A DNA stretch of 44,189 nt, taken from positions 1 through 44,189 of the forward strand of contig JACQOF010000093.1 in the NCBI GenBank assembly GCA_016202645.1. Direction: 5' to 3'. A program made the position numbers and the translations under genes. Within the stretch, counting starts at the first letter, position 1. Each line of letters starts with the position of its first letter. Origin of the DNA: a bacterium. Lineage in GTDB: Bacteria > Lindowbacteria > 2-12-FULL-62-27. Shown here in pieces: positions 18,003 through 26,681 of this stretch. A model generated the notes under the pieces. That model saw nothing but the letters and a program-made list of their open reading frames with translations, was not told the origin of the DNA and did no database searches.

Positions 18003-18743
18003 ATGGTCCGCACCCTTCCGGACGGGGAGACCAGCTTGAATTTGATCGATATCTCCAGGAACATTGCAACGCTTCGACAGCGCATCCGCGCCGCCTGCGA
18101 ACGGGCGGGCCGCCGGGCCGAGGATGTGCGCTGCGTGGCGGTGTCGAAAGGCCAGGCGGCCGAGTCCATCCGCCTTGCCGTGCAGGCGGGGATGACGGAC
18201 ATCGGGGAGAACCGCGTGCAGGAAGCCGTCAAAAAATCCGGCGAACTCAGGGACCTCGGCATCCGCTGGCACCTCGTCGGGTCTCTTCAAACCAACAAAG
18301 TCCGTCAAGCGCTGAAATTGTTTACGATGATCCAGAGTCTCGACGGGCGGGATCTGGCGACGGCTCTCCAGGCCGAATGCGAAAAACAGGACCGGTCTGT
18401 CGACGTCCTGCTGCAAGTCGAGCCGACCGGGGAATCGAGCAAACACGGGGTCAAGCCCGAACAGATCGAGGACTGCTTGAACTGGATTCAGCCCTTTGAC
18501 CGGCTTCGCCTGCGGGGTCTCATGGCAATCGGCCCGAACACGGATGACCCGGCCGCGATCCGGGCCTGTTTCCGGGAAATGGCGCGGCTCTTTCGTCAGA
18601 TTCGAAAAGAAGGGCGCGGGGGAGAGAAATTTGATATGTTATCGATGGGCATGAGTTCAGATTATGAATTGGCGATCGAGGAAGGCGCGACGCTCGTGAG
18701 GGTCGGCACGGCGATTTTCGGGCCGAGGCCCCCGGCGCCATGA
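18003..18743 (+). CDS. yggS: YggS/PLPBP-family pyridoxal-phosphate homeostasis protein
   Basis: A 246-aa PLP-binding protein of the single-domain alanine-racemase-like (TIM-barrel) family. It keeps pyridoxal phosphate in balance and has no known enzymatic reaction. The PLP lysine is Lys49 (VAVSKGQ), and IGENRVQEAVKK, RWHLVGSLQTNK and LSMGMSSDYELAIEEGATLV are family hallmarks. The frame is open through the tRNA gene, so the start is set at ATG 18003, after GGGGG about seven bases before; a later TTG is possible. It overlaps proC by four bases. The order yggS-proC-yggT-yggU is conserved in many bacteria. Confidence 0.93.
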   Translation: MVRTLPDGETSLNLIDISRNIATLRQRIRAACERAGRRAEDVRCVAVSKGQAAESIRLAVQAGMTDIGENRVQEAVKKSGELRDLGIRWHLVGSLQTNKVRQALKLFTMIQSLDGRDLATALQAECEKQDRSVDVLLQVEPTGESSKHGVKPEQIEDCLNWIQPFDRLRLRGLMAIGPNTDDPAAIRACFREMARLFRQIRKEGRGGEKFDMLSMGMSSDYELAIEEGATLVRVGTAIFGPRPPAP

Positions 18744-19543
18744 CCTACTTTCTCGGAATCATCGGCGGGGGACGGATGGGATATGCCATTCTGGAGTCCA
18801 TGATCAAGCGGGGCCATTTCGATCCGCGAGGACGCGGGTTGATTGCGGCCGATCCGGATCCAAAAGCGCTCGACCGGGCGCGGCGTCTCGGATGCGATGT
18901 GACCCATGATTCGCGGCGAGCCGCCGCGAAGTCCAGCCACGTTCTTTTGGCCGTCAAACCGCAGATGATCGACGACGTCGCCGCGGAAATCGGCGAGTCC
19001 TGCCGCGGCAAGCGCATCCTTTCCATCCTTGCCGGGACGACCCGCGTGCGGCTCGCCGGGCTCTTTCCGGGCGCCCAGTCGATCGTCCGCATCATGCCAA
19101 ATCTTCCCCTCACCGTCGGCGCGGGCGCGACGGTGGTGGCACGGGACGGACTAACCGCCGCCGACAAACGCGTCCTGAAAAATATATTTGACCCGATGGG
19201 AATCCTCGCGTATGTTCCAGAGCGGCTGATGAACGCCGTCACGGCCCTGTCGGGCAGCGGCCCCGCGTTTTTCTGCGCGTTTCTTGAGGCCCTGACGGCC
19301 GCCGCCGTCCGCGCGGGCCTTCCCGGACAAACCGCGCGAGTTCTTGCCGCCCAGACGCTGGCCGGCACAAGCGAGCTTTTGAGACGGAAGAACGTCGCGC
19401 CGGATGAACTTCGCCGGCGGGTGACGTCGCCCGGCGGCACGACTGAAGCGGGTCTTGCGGCGTTTCGTCGCGGCGGGTTGGACCGTATCGCCGGCGCAGC
19501 CATCCGCGCCGCCATCCGGCGCGGCCGGGAACTTTCCAGGTGA
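18740..19543 (+). CDS. proC: pyrroline-5-carboxylate reductase ProC
   Basis: A 267-aa enzyme for the last step of proline synthesis, reducing 1-pyrroline-5-carboxylate with NAD(P)H. The N-terminal Rossmann motif is IIGGGRMGYAILES. LLAVKPQMIDDVAAEI is the conserved middle stretch, ALSGSGPAFFCAFLEALT is the catalytic/proline-binding region, and RRRVTSPGGTTEAGLAAF is the C-terminal signature with the conserved T-S-P-G-G-T-T. Length is typical. The start ATG 18740 overlaps the yggS stop (ATGA), so translation is coupled. Nothing unusual. Confidence 0.96.
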   Translation: MTYFLGIIGGGRMGYAILESMIKRGHFDPRGRGLIAADPDPKALDRARRLGCDVTHDSRRAAAKSSHVLLAVKPQMIDDVAAEIGESCRGKRILSILAGTTRVRLAGLFPGAQSIVRIMPNLPLTVGAGATVVARDGLTAADKRVLKNIFDPMGILAYVPERLMNAVTALSGSGPAFFCAFLEALTAAAVRAGLPGQTARVLAAQTLAGTSELLRRKNVAPDELRRRVTSPGGTTEAGLAAFRRGGLDRIAGAAIRAAIRRGRELSR

Positions 19544-19557
19544 AGGGAGTTTTCTGA

Positions 19558-19863
19558 ATGTCGACAATCCTGTCTTTGATCCTGTCCTCCAGCGCCAACG
19601 TCCTCGACGCCGCCTTCTACGCGCTTTACATCCTTCTCATCGCCCGCCTCGTGATGAACTTCTACGTCGCCGGACCCGGCCATCCGGCCGTCGATTTCGT
19701 CTATCGGGCGACCGAGCTGGTTCTCCTGCCGATACGGCAAAAACTGAGGCTCGAACCGCGGGTGGTGGACGGATCGATCTTGCTGGTGTTTTTTTCCATG
19801 ATTTTCATTCAAGGCATCGTCGTCGGCCTCCTGCGAAATTTCTCCCAATGGCTCGCAAAATAG
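19558..19863 (+). CDS. yggT: YggT-family membrane protein
   Basis: A 101-aa protein with two hydrophobic segments flanking a short loop (VLDAAFYALYILLIARLVMN and SILLVFFSMIFIQGIVVGLL) and the polar PIRQKLRLEP stretch, the pattern of YggT. The family is linked to osmotic tolerance, chloroplast YCF19 and cell-division regions. The start ATG 19558 has AAGGGAG eight bases upstream. Its 3' end overlaps the start of the next gene by 16 bp. Confidence 0.9.
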   Translation: MSTILSLILSSSANVLDAAFYALYILLIARLVMNFYVAGPGHPAVDFVYRATELVLLPIRQKLRLEPRVVDGSILLVFFSMIFIQGIVVGLLRNFSQWLAK

Positions 19864-20111
19864 ACGCGCCTCTGTCGGACCTTCCCGCCAATTTTATGGT
19901 CAAGCTCACGCCCCGCAGCTCCGAGGACGCCGTGCTCGGCTGGTCGGACGGAATTCTGCGGGTCCGGGTCAAAGCGCCTCCGGTCGACGGCCGCGCCAAT
20001 CGTCGCCTGATCGAGGTCCTGGCGGAATCATCCGGACGGCCGAAGGCCGCGTTCATGCTGGTTGGGGGGACGACATCCCGTCTGAAGAGAATTCGAGTGC
20101 GGGGAGGGTGA
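19848..20111 (+). CDS. yggU: DUF167/YggU-family protein
   Basis: An 87-aa protein with the DUF167 signature: VKLTPRSSEDAVLGWSDGIL, VRVKAPPVDGRANRRLIEVL and GGTTSRLKRIRV. Its function is unknown; structures show a small alpha/beta fold. It starts inside the 3' end of yggT (16-bp overlap), and the frame continues the yggS-proC-yggT-yggU order. The stop is followed closely by GGGAGGG, the ribosome site of the next ATPase gene. Confidence 0.93.
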   Translation: MARKIDAPLSDLPANFMVKLTPRSSEDAVLGWSDGILRVRVKAPPVDGRANRRLIEVLAESSGRPKAAFMLVGGTTSRLKRIRVRGG

Positions 20112-20117
20112 CGGTCC

Positions 20118-21830
20118 ATGTTCCGTAAAGCGCGGCTGGGAGATGTGCTTCTAAAATCCGGCCTGATCAGCCAGACCAAATTGGATGAGGTCCTCGAAAT
20201 CCAGAAAAAGAAAGGCGGGCGGCTGGGCGAACTGCTCGTAACGGAAGGCGCCGTCCGGGAGGAGGACATGCTCAAGGCCATTGCGGAGATGGTCGGAGTT
20301 CCGTTCGTGAAATTGAAACACTACGCCATCGATCCGACCGCCGCCGAAATGTTGTCGGAGGAAACCTGCCGTAAGTTCAACGTGGTCCCGCTCTCCTGCG
20401 TCGGCCAGAGCCTGGTCGTCGCGGTCGACGATCCGTTCGATCTGGATCAGATCGACTCCCTGGGCAAACTGACCAGCCTGAACGTCACGCCGGTCGTCAG
20501 CACCCGCGCCGAAATCAAAAAGACGATCGACCTTTTGTTCAGCAAGAAAGACGCGGCCCCGATGGAGCAGGAACTCTACCTGGTCTCGCGCGCGGGAGAC
20601 GTGGTGCCGCTCGTGAGCGAGGGACCGGAAACGCCCGCGGATCTCCTGCTTGAAAAACTGATCCGCCAAGCCCTCCAGGAAGGCGCGCAGGCGCTGATCA
20701 TGGAACCCCGGCGGGCCTATCTGCAAATCAAGTTCCGGATCGACGGGTTTCTCTATGACCGGACCCACGTGCCCGTCCAGCAGTATCAGGCCATGGTGAG
20801 CAAACTCCGGGATCTCTCCAACCGGGAACAACTCGTGATGGCAACGCCATTCGACGAAAGTTTCGTCGTGCGTCTGTCCTTCGGCGAGGAGCGCCTGGAG
20901 ATCCGGGTGGGACTGTTGGAAACGGTGCTCGGAACCAAGGCAGTCCTCCACATCCAGCGCCGGAACATGTATCTGCGCGATCTGTCGGACCTGGGATTTG
21001 AACTTGAGGCCTTCGAAATTTTTGAGAAACTCGTGACAGCTCCTGAAGGCCTCATCCTGATTTGCGGGTCGACCCACAGCGGCAAAACCACCACGGCCTA
21101 CAGCATCGCGCATTTTCTGCAGAAAACGGAAAACCGGTTTGTCATGAGCATCGAAGCCCCGATGGGTCTTTTGGTTGAGTCCTTCAACCAGCTCCACCCC
21201 ACCAAGAATCCTGATTTTGAAAACGCCGACTCCATCGTCCTCCGGGCTCTCCGGCAGGACCCGGACGTCCTGCTCATCGACCGGCTCGCCAGCATGGACA
21301 GCGTCCCCCAGGCGCTCTTTGCGGCGGCGATCGGCAAACTGGTCCTGTGCACCTATTTCGCCGAAACAGCCTTCGACGCGCTCCTGCACCTCCTTGAAAA
21401 TCCGAAACTCGACCGCTACATCTTCGCGACCCAGACCCTCGGCATCATCGCCCAGCGGCTGGTACGGCGTATCTGCGGCCGCTGCGCCACAGTGTACCAC
21501 CCAACCCTCGAGGAACTTCAGACCCTGGACATGCTCGAGTACAAGGATTACGACTTTTACCGCGGCGCCGGCTGTGACGCCTGTTTCGGAACCGGCTACC
21601 GGGGTCAGACCGGGATATTCCAGGCACTGCTCTTCAACCGCGAACTCACCGAGCTGGTCTCCCGCCGGGCCGGCGTGAAGGAACTTCTCGAGAGCGTGGA
21701 GCGTACCGGCATCAAGACCCTCCGGAGCCGGGGGAAGAAAAAAATTCTGTCTGGCATCACGACCATCGACGAGGTCCTCCGGGAGACCTACGGCGAGGAG
21801 CGGCTGTACGGAGGGCCGAAGACCGTCTGA
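20118..21830 (+). CDS. PilB/GspE/MshE-type secretion ATPase, degenerate catalytic motifs
   Basis: A 570-aa relative of type IV pilus / type II secretion assembly ATPases. The N-terminal MshEN domain (about 1-150; RLGDVLLKSGLISQTKLDEV, GRLGELLVTEGAV) is a c-di-GMP-binding fold in MshE and PilB. The catalytic half has a Walker A, GSTHSGKTTT with Lys323, and a four-cysteine zinc site (CGRC...CDACFGTGYRG). The motif that normally reads D-P-D-x-x-L-x-G-E-I-R-D is DPDVLLIDRLASMDS here, so the catalytic Glu and the Arg-Asp are lost. The usual LHTND (His box) region reads CTYFAETA. It may bind ATP but hydrolyse it poorly. The start ATG 20118 follows GGGAGGG. No pilin, PilC or secretin gene is in the window. 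Confidence 0.85.
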   Translation: MFRKARLGDVLLKSGLISQTKLDEVLEIQKKKGGRLGELLVTEGAVREEDMLKAIAEMVGVPFVKLKHYAIDPTAAEMLSEETCRKFNVVPLSCVGQSLVVAVDDPFDLDQIDSLGKLTSLNVTPVVSTRAEIKKTIDLLFSKKDAAPMEQELYLVSRAGDVVPLVSEGPETPADLLLEKLIRQALQEGAQALIMEPRRAYLQIKFRIDGFLYDRTHVPVQQYQAMVSKLRDLSNREQLVMATPFDESFVVRLSFGEERLEIRVGLLETVLGTKAVLHIQRRNMYLRDLSDLGFELEAFEIFEKLVTAPEGLILICGSTHSGKTTTAYSIAHFLQKTENRFVMSIEAPMGLLVESFNQLHPTKNPDFENADSIVLRALRQDPDVLLIDRLASMDSVPQALFAAAIGKLVLCTYFAETAFDALLHLLENPKLDRYIFATQTLGIIAQRLVRRICGRCATVYHPTLEELQTLDMLEYKDYDFYRGAGCDACFGTGYRGQTGIFQALLFNRELTELVSRRAGVKELLESVERTGIKTLRSRGKKKILSGITTIDEVLRETYGEERLYGGPKTV

Positions 21831-23791
21831 TGGGAGGGAGAGAGGGAGAAAGGGAGAAAGGGAGAAAGGATAAACCGAAAACCGTTTTTTTGCGGCCTGG
21901 CGGTCTACCGGTCCTGGCGCTCATTCTGTTCCCCTTTCTCCCTATCTCCCTATCTCCCTCTCTCCCTTTCTCCCTCTCACGGGCCGCCCACGCGGACGCT
22001 CTGCAGGAATATCGGAACGCCGTCGGAAATGACTCCCGGGGTGAATACTACACGGCGGTTCTCAACCTCCGGCGGAGCCTCGCGGAAAACGCGAATTTCG
22101 TTCCCGCACACCTGCTCATGGGAGACGTTTTTGTGAAACTCGGCAAGTTCGAGGACGCCGATACCGCCTACATGTCCGCCCAGGCGCAGGATCCCCACAG
22201 CGTCGAGGCGGCCACGCGCCGCCTGAAACTCTACGCCGCCCATCTGAAAGATTTCGACCGGGCCGGGCAATTTCTAGACGAGACCGCATCGCAGTTTGAG
22301 CAGAACGCGGAGATCCATTATTACAAGGCGCTGGTCATGGTGGGGAAACACAGTTACCTGAACGCGAAAGACGAGCTGGAGCTGGCGCTGGCGCTGTCCG
22401 AGAAGTATTTCGACGCGAGGAAACTCCAGCTTGAAATAGAGGCGATCATCGGGAAGACCGATGAGATCCGCAAGACCGCCTATGACCTGATGGCGGATTT
22501 TCCGGACCTCGTCGAGAGTTACGACCTTGCCGCATCCCATCTCCTTAAAATAAAAACGCCCGTTGAGGATGTCCTCGAGCAGTTCTCGATTGCCCCTCCG
22601 GAAATGCTCCATGATCCCGCGTTCGGCCGGCTGGTGGCGAGGATGCATCTGATCGCCGAGCGATACGATAAGGCGGTGGACATTCTCAAAAATCTTAGGA
22701 CCGAGGGGCTTTCGGCCGACGCCGTCGAGGATCTGGTCTACCTGAAGACCCTGGCGGATATTGCGACCAACCGGCATACCGCCGGTATCCAGCGTCTGGC
22801 CGATTATCTCCGGGATGTTCCCGACCGGCCCTACCTCCAGCTCCAGCTGGATCTGTGGCTGCTTCGGTACGTCCCCGTCGTGGATCCACTTCGGATATTG
22901 CGAGCTGAAGATCGGCTCCGGACGGGACGGCAATACCTGGCGGACGGTGATCTCGACCGGGCTTTTATACATCTGCACCTCGCGCGCTCGCTCAATCCCC
23001 GGGACAAAAACGCCCGGCGGCATCTGGCGGAAGCCAACTGGCAGCTTGGACTGGCGGAAACGGCGCAAAAGGAAATCGAGATCGCCCGGAACCTGGATCC
23101 CCACGATGAGTTCCTCCGGAAACGCGCGGCCGGATTCGGCGCGGCTTCATCCCTGACCGACCCGGACAAACGCCGCGTCTACGATCTGTACGTCTTCCGG
23201 CTCAGCGACCGGCACTCCTCCCTGCGCCCCGGATTGGGCCGGCTCTTCACCGACGCCGTCGCGAACTTCTCGGGGGCCCTCACGGCGTTTCAGATACGGG
23301 CGCTGGAGCCGGCGGTGCCGTTCGACAAGGCCGAGGAGGTTGCGCACCAGAGCGGCGCCGATTTCTTTCTGCACGGCAAGGTTGGCCTCGATCACGACGG
23401 CGCCTTCGACGCCGACTTCGGAGCCTTCCCGGTCGGCGGGCGCCACGAGAAGGGCCAGGCGGCGCTGGAACTTTCGGAGCAGCACGTCCTGCTCAAGAGC
23501 AAATCCGATTTCACGGAGGACTTGATCCTCGACACCATCAAGTCCTTCCAGCGCGCCTCGTCGGAATTCGCGATGGTGGTCAGCAAGGAGCGGGAGGGAA
23601 ACATGGTCATCGACGTTGGGAGACGCCATGGCGTCACCACATCGGGCCGCTACCTTCGGGACGTTCAGGGCGGGCCGCTCTACTTCGACGTCATCAACAT
23701 CTACGAATGGTTCACGCGGGTCCGTGTGGAGGAAATCGAGCGGGCCAGGTACATCGGCATCGGCGATTTTCTCCGGCAGGCCAAGAACTGA
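21830..23791 (+). CDS. exported TPR protein with a CsgG/FlgT-like C-terminal region
   Basis: A 653-aa protein. The first ~57 residues include a hydrophobic signal or anchor (VLALILFPFLPISLSPSLPF) and are partly encoded by a GGGAGAAA-type repeat, so the true start may be later. TPR units fill about 58-435, for example PAHLLMGDVFVKLGKFEDAD and YKALVMVGKHSYLNAKDELE. The last ~200 residues are less clear: LFTDAVANFSGALTAFQIRA ... GADFFLHGKVGLDHDG resembles CsgG/LpoB-like folds, and MVIDVGRRHGVTTSGRYL resembles the C-terminal domain of FlgT. These are hints only. It starts in a TGATG overlap with the ATPase, so the two are coupled, and is probably periplasmic or membrane-bound. Confidence 0.75.
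   Translation: MGGREGEREKGRKDKPKTVFLRPGGLPVLALILFPFLPISLSPSLPFSLSRAAHADALQEYRNAVGNDSRGEYYTAVLNLRRSLAENANFVPAHLLMGDVFVKLGKFEDADTAYMSAQAQDPHSVEAATRRLKLYAAHLKDFDRAGQFLDETASQFEQNAEIHYYKALVMVGKHSYLNAKDELELALALSEKYFDARKLQLEIEAIIGKTDEIRKTAYDLMADFPDLVESYDLAASHLLKIKTPVEDVLEQFSIAPPEMLHDPAFGRLVARMHLIAERYDKAVDILKNLRTEGLSADAVEDLVYLKTLADIATNRHTAGIQRLADYLRDVPDRPYLQLQLDLWLLRYVPVVDPLRILRAEDRLRTGRQYLADGDLDRAFIHLHLARSLNPRDKNARRHLAEANWQLGLAETAQKEIEIARNLDPHDEFLRKRAAGFGAASSLTDPDKRRVYDLYVFRLSDRHSSLRPGLGRLFTDAVANFSGALTAFQIRALEPAVPFDKAEEVAHQSGADFFLHGKVGLDHDGAFDADFGAFPVGGRHEKGQAALELSEQHVLLKSKSDFTEDLILDTIKSFQRASSEFAMVVSKEREGNMVIDVGRRHGVTTSGRYLRDVQGGPLYFDVINIYEWFTRVRVEEIERARYIGIGDFLRQAKN
21832..21978. repeat. purine octamer repeats with an inverted pyrimidine copy at the signal-peptide region
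   Basis: GGGAGAAA-type octamers (21832-21869) are answered by a pyrimidine array of CCCTTTCT / CCCTATCT / CCCTCTCT units (21931-21978). The two arms can fold into a long hairpin with about 60 bases of loop. Both arms are translated: the first as a charged stretch (GREGEREKGRKD), the second as hydrophobic ISLSPSLPFSLSR. A related pair of units lies at 30598-30646 inside the heptosyltransferase gene. Confidence 0.75.
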
Positions 23792-23798
23792 CGAAGTC

Positions 23799-25553
23799 TT
23801 GAATATCCCATCAGTCCGGTACGCCAGAACCTTCCGGGGTATGCCCGGCCTCGCGCTTCTCTTACTCGGAACATTCTGCGCCGTATCTTCCGCCGCGGCT
23901 CCTTATGACGTCGTCGGCCTGGAAAATCTGGCGGTGCGGCTCGACCGGCCGATCGGCGCTCAGGCGGTGATCTGGATGGGCGAGCGGCTTGGCGGCGCCG
24001 ACACCGAATTCATACGGGTGGACCCGGAGGGTAAACTGGTACTTCAGGAAGGCGGGACGTTTCCCTACAGCGTCCTCTACGAATTTTCCGAGAATGCTCT
24101 TCTTTCCGTTTCCGAAAATGGTCTCGCCATCTGGCTCGGCAAACTCCGCATCACCAGCGGCCTCCCGGCCGAAACGCATCCGATCCTCCTGCGAACCGCC
24201 GTGGGTCGGCTGGAGATTGCTCGGAATTCGATCGTCGACGTCGAAGCCCTTGGACAGCGGGTATTCATATCCTGTCTGGCCGGAAGAACGACTCTCGAGC
24301 GGCCGGGCCGTAACGAACCCGCGGCCATCGACGCCGGATACATGACGCAGGTGACGGCCGGTGGGGAGGCGGCCGCGCGGCCGATTCCGCCGGATATCCG
24401 GCGGGGGCTTGAACGCCGGCCGTATTTGAAAATGCGATATCAGACGGCCGGAACACGGCCGCCCAAACTGCTCTGGTTCTCCCCCATGGCCGGGTCTCTT
24501 CTCTCGCGCGCGACGGCGCGTCTGTCCGGACGCGTGGATCCCTCGGACGGCCCCGTCGAGGTCCTGTTCGGGCGGCAACGGATCCGGCCCGACCGGAACG
24601 GGGAGTTTGGCGCCGACGTGAAAGTTTCGGCGGACGCGGACAGTCTCTCCGTCCGCTTCGTCAAAGGGGAATCCTCCGGCGTCCTGACAATCCGGGTGGG
24701 AACGGACCTCGTCCCTCCCGAAATCGTTTTGGATGACATCCCCGAAACCGTCGACCGGCCGCGGGCGCTCCTGGCCGGCAAACTCAGCGAAGATGCGGTG
24801 CTCCTGCTGTCGGGAAAAGCCGTCCAGGCCGCCGGCGGGCGGTTTTCCAAACTCGTGGATGTCGCACCAGGGCCAAATGTATTTCAGCTGATGGCCTTTG
24901 ACCGCGCCGGTCACCGGACGACCCGCGAGATTGCGATATTCGGCGGGTTCTCCGCCGATCTCGTGGAATCGGAAAGCGCCGCTTCCACGGAAACAGCGCC
25001 GGCGGCGGAACTTCTTCCGCCAGTCCTATCCGGCCTGAGACTCACCGCGGCCGGAGCTCTGCTTGAATTCGACGAGGCGCCGCTGAAGGCCAGGTACACC
25101 ATCTACCGCAGTTATTCGAGCGGTGGACCTTTCCTTCTGATCGGAGAGACCGCCGAGAAGTCTTTTCTGGACGCGAACTACAAAGCGGCCGGGCCCGCCG
25201 CATTTTACCGCGCGGCCCTTCTCAAACCTGACGGAGCCCAAAGTTCCCCCTCCGAACCGATGCGTCTCACCGTCGATGCGTCCCGGGTGGAGGCGCCGGC
25301 GGGATTGAAAGCGCGAGCAGAGGGCGGACGACTATGGCTCATTTGGGCGTACTCACCATCTCCGGACATCGGCGGATACAACGTCTACCGGATCGACGCC
25401 GATACGCCGGTCCGGGTCGCGTCTCTAAAGGCGCCGCCCTACCTGTCCAATTTGCCGGACACGTTTCAGGAACTGACGTTCAAGGTCCGGGCCGTCTCGG
25501 CGCATACCCTGGAGGAAAGCGGATGGTCGGAACCGGCGGTGGTTCGCCCTTGA
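23799..25553 (+). CDS. exported FecR-like and fibronectin type III-like protein
   Basis: A 584-aa protein, taken from TTG 23799 (an ATG at 23841 is the alternative). The TTG start adds basic residues before the hydrophobic signal sequence LALLLLGTFCAVSSAAA. Residues about 50-200 look like a FecR-domain (LIWMGERLGG ... LLRTAVGRLEIARNSIVDV ... GRTTLERPGR). The middle part is beta-rich (DLVPPEIVLDDIPETV) and the last ~200 residues contain two fibronectin III-like repeats (for example ARYTIYRSYSSGGPF and GGYNVYRIDADTPV). It should be periplasmic or surface-exposed. It follows the TPR gene by seven bases and overlaps the next gene by 31 bp, so it belongs to the same transcript. Function is unknown, probably structural or adhesive. 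Confidence 0.78.
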   Translation: MNIPSVRYARTFRGMPGLALLLLGTFCAVSSAAAPYDVVGLENLAVRLDRPIGAQAVIWMGERLGGADTEFIRVDPEGKLVLQEGGTFPYSVLYEFSENALLSVSENGLAIWLGKLRITSGLPAETHPILLRTAVGRLEIARNSIVDVEALGQRVFISCLAGRTTLERPGRNEPAAIDAGYMTQVTAGGEAAARPIPPDIRRGLERRPYLKMRYQTAGTRPPKLLWFSPMAGSLLSRATARLSGRVDPSDGPVEVLFGRQRIRPDRNGEFGADVKVSADADSLSVRFVKGESSGVLTIRVGTDLVPPEIVLDDIPETVDRPRALLAGKLSEDAVLLLSGKAVQAAGGRFSKLVDVAPGPNVFQLMAFDRAGHRTTREIAIFGGFSADLVESESAASTETAPAAELLPPVLSGLRLTAAGALLEFDEAPLKARYTIYRSYSSGGPFLLIGETAEKSFLDANYKAAGPAAFYRAALLKPDGAQSSPSEPMRLTVDASRVEAPAGLKARAEGGRLWLIWAYSPSPDIGGYNVYRIDADTPVRVASLKAPPYLSNLPDTFQELTFKVRAVSAHTLEESGWSEPAVVRP

Positions 25554-26650
25554 ACGGAACAGCTCGCGCGCTTCTGCTGATTGGACTTCTTCTCCACGCC
25601 GCCACATCCGACGGGGCGTCTCTGAAGAAGGCGCGGAAGGAACTGGCGGAAGGCCGTCTTGAGAAGGCCCGCGAACAGCTCCAGGCGGTCATCCGCAAGG
25701 GCAATCTGCGGGAAGAGGACGAGGCAAGGTTTACTCTGGCACGGATTTATTTTCTAGAAAAAGATTTTCGAAATGTCGTCCGCACGCTTCTTCCGGCTGA
25801 AAAATGGATTCCCGATTCGAAAACAGGCGACTGGACACGAATCCTTCTCTACAAGGCCGCCCGCCTGATCCGAGACCGGGAAACGGCCGGACGCCAGTAC
25901 CGCGCCCTGCTCCGAACCGGCCGCGATTTTCCGGTGGGAGAAATCGAGGAACACTTCGGCGATCTGGTCCGGGTCCAGCTGATGCCGGGCCGGGGCGTCC
26001 CGCTCGAGAACGAACGATGGGCGGGACGGGCGGCAGGCGATCCCTCTGAAACCGAATCCGCGGTGCCGCGCGATCCGCTTCGGCAGGAACTATTCTTTGT
26101 CGCCGAATCCCTCATGAGCCTCCAGATCGACGAGGGCGCCTCCAAGATATGGACAGCCCTGACCACGGCGGGACCGGACGACATCGCCCGCACCGCGCTC
26201 TTGCGGGCGGCACAGACCCTGGAAAGTCAGGGGAAGCCGCTGGAAGCGTGGCGGTCGTTGAAGCTATTTGTTCTGCTTTTTTCGGAAGATCCCCGGGCAG
26301 CCGACGCGCTCTACCGGCTGGCCAAGTGGTCGGCCCTGCGGGGTTCGGACGAAACCGCGCGGCTTTATCTTCTCCTGGCCGAGCATTACCCGGCGACGCT
26401 CTACGGCGTTCTGGCAAAAATTGATGTCGCCCGGACCTGGCCGACCGAGAAATACGTCCAAGCCGCCGTGCGGGCGATCCGTGAGGCGCAGGGTCTGCCT
26501 GACGCCGTTTTTGAGAGGGGGCTGGCCCTGGCCCTGACGTATCCGCATCTTCTCAAGAACGACGCGGATCGCGACTTGACCCGGAAGGTCTACCGGTCGT
26601 TTTTTCCGATGGGGCCGCTCAGCCGTAGCGCAGCCGATCCCGGGAAATAG
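25523..26650 (+). CDS. exported TPR-type protein
   Basis: A 375-aa helical-repeat protein. ATG 25523 is supported by GGAGGA at 25511-25516 (six-base spacing), and it starts inside the FecR/FN3 gene (31-bp overlap). A hydrophobic stretch ALLLIGLLLHAA at residues ~16-27 looks like a signal peptide. Helix pairs with a TPR pattern follow (ARKELAEGRLEKAREQLQAV, TRILLYKAARLIRDRETAGR). The later part (ARLYLLLAEHYPATLYGVLA) resembles the superhelical part of lytic transglycosylases of the Slt70 type, but no catalytic domain is present. It probably serves as a periplasmic scaffold for its neighbours; that is inference. Confidence 0.68.
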   Translation: MVGTGGGSPLNGTARALLLIGLLLHAATSDGASLKKARKELAEGRLEKAREQLQAVIRKGNLREEDEARFTLARIYFLEKDFRNVVRTLLPAEKWIPDSKTGDWTRILLYKAARLIRDRETAGRQYRALLRTGRDFPVGEIEEHFGDLVRVQLMPGRGVPLENERWAGRAAGDPSETESAVPRDPLRQELFFVAESLMSLQIDEGASKIWTALTTAGPDDIARTALLRAAQTLESQGKPLEAWRSLKLFVLLFSEDPRAADALYRLAKWSALRGSDETARLYLLLAEHYPATLYGVLAKIDVARTWPTEKYVQAAVRAIREAQGLPDAVFERGLALALTYPHLLKNDADRDLTRKVYRSFFPMGPLSRSAADPGK

Positions 26651-26681
26651 GAATTAGCTTTTTCCCGGTTCATTTTGGATA

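Noticed and set aside
20151-21500. A 449-codon minus-strand frame opposite the PilB-like ATPase
   Set aside because: No domain, and the plus-strand gene is supported by Walker A, zinc motif and a good ribosome site.
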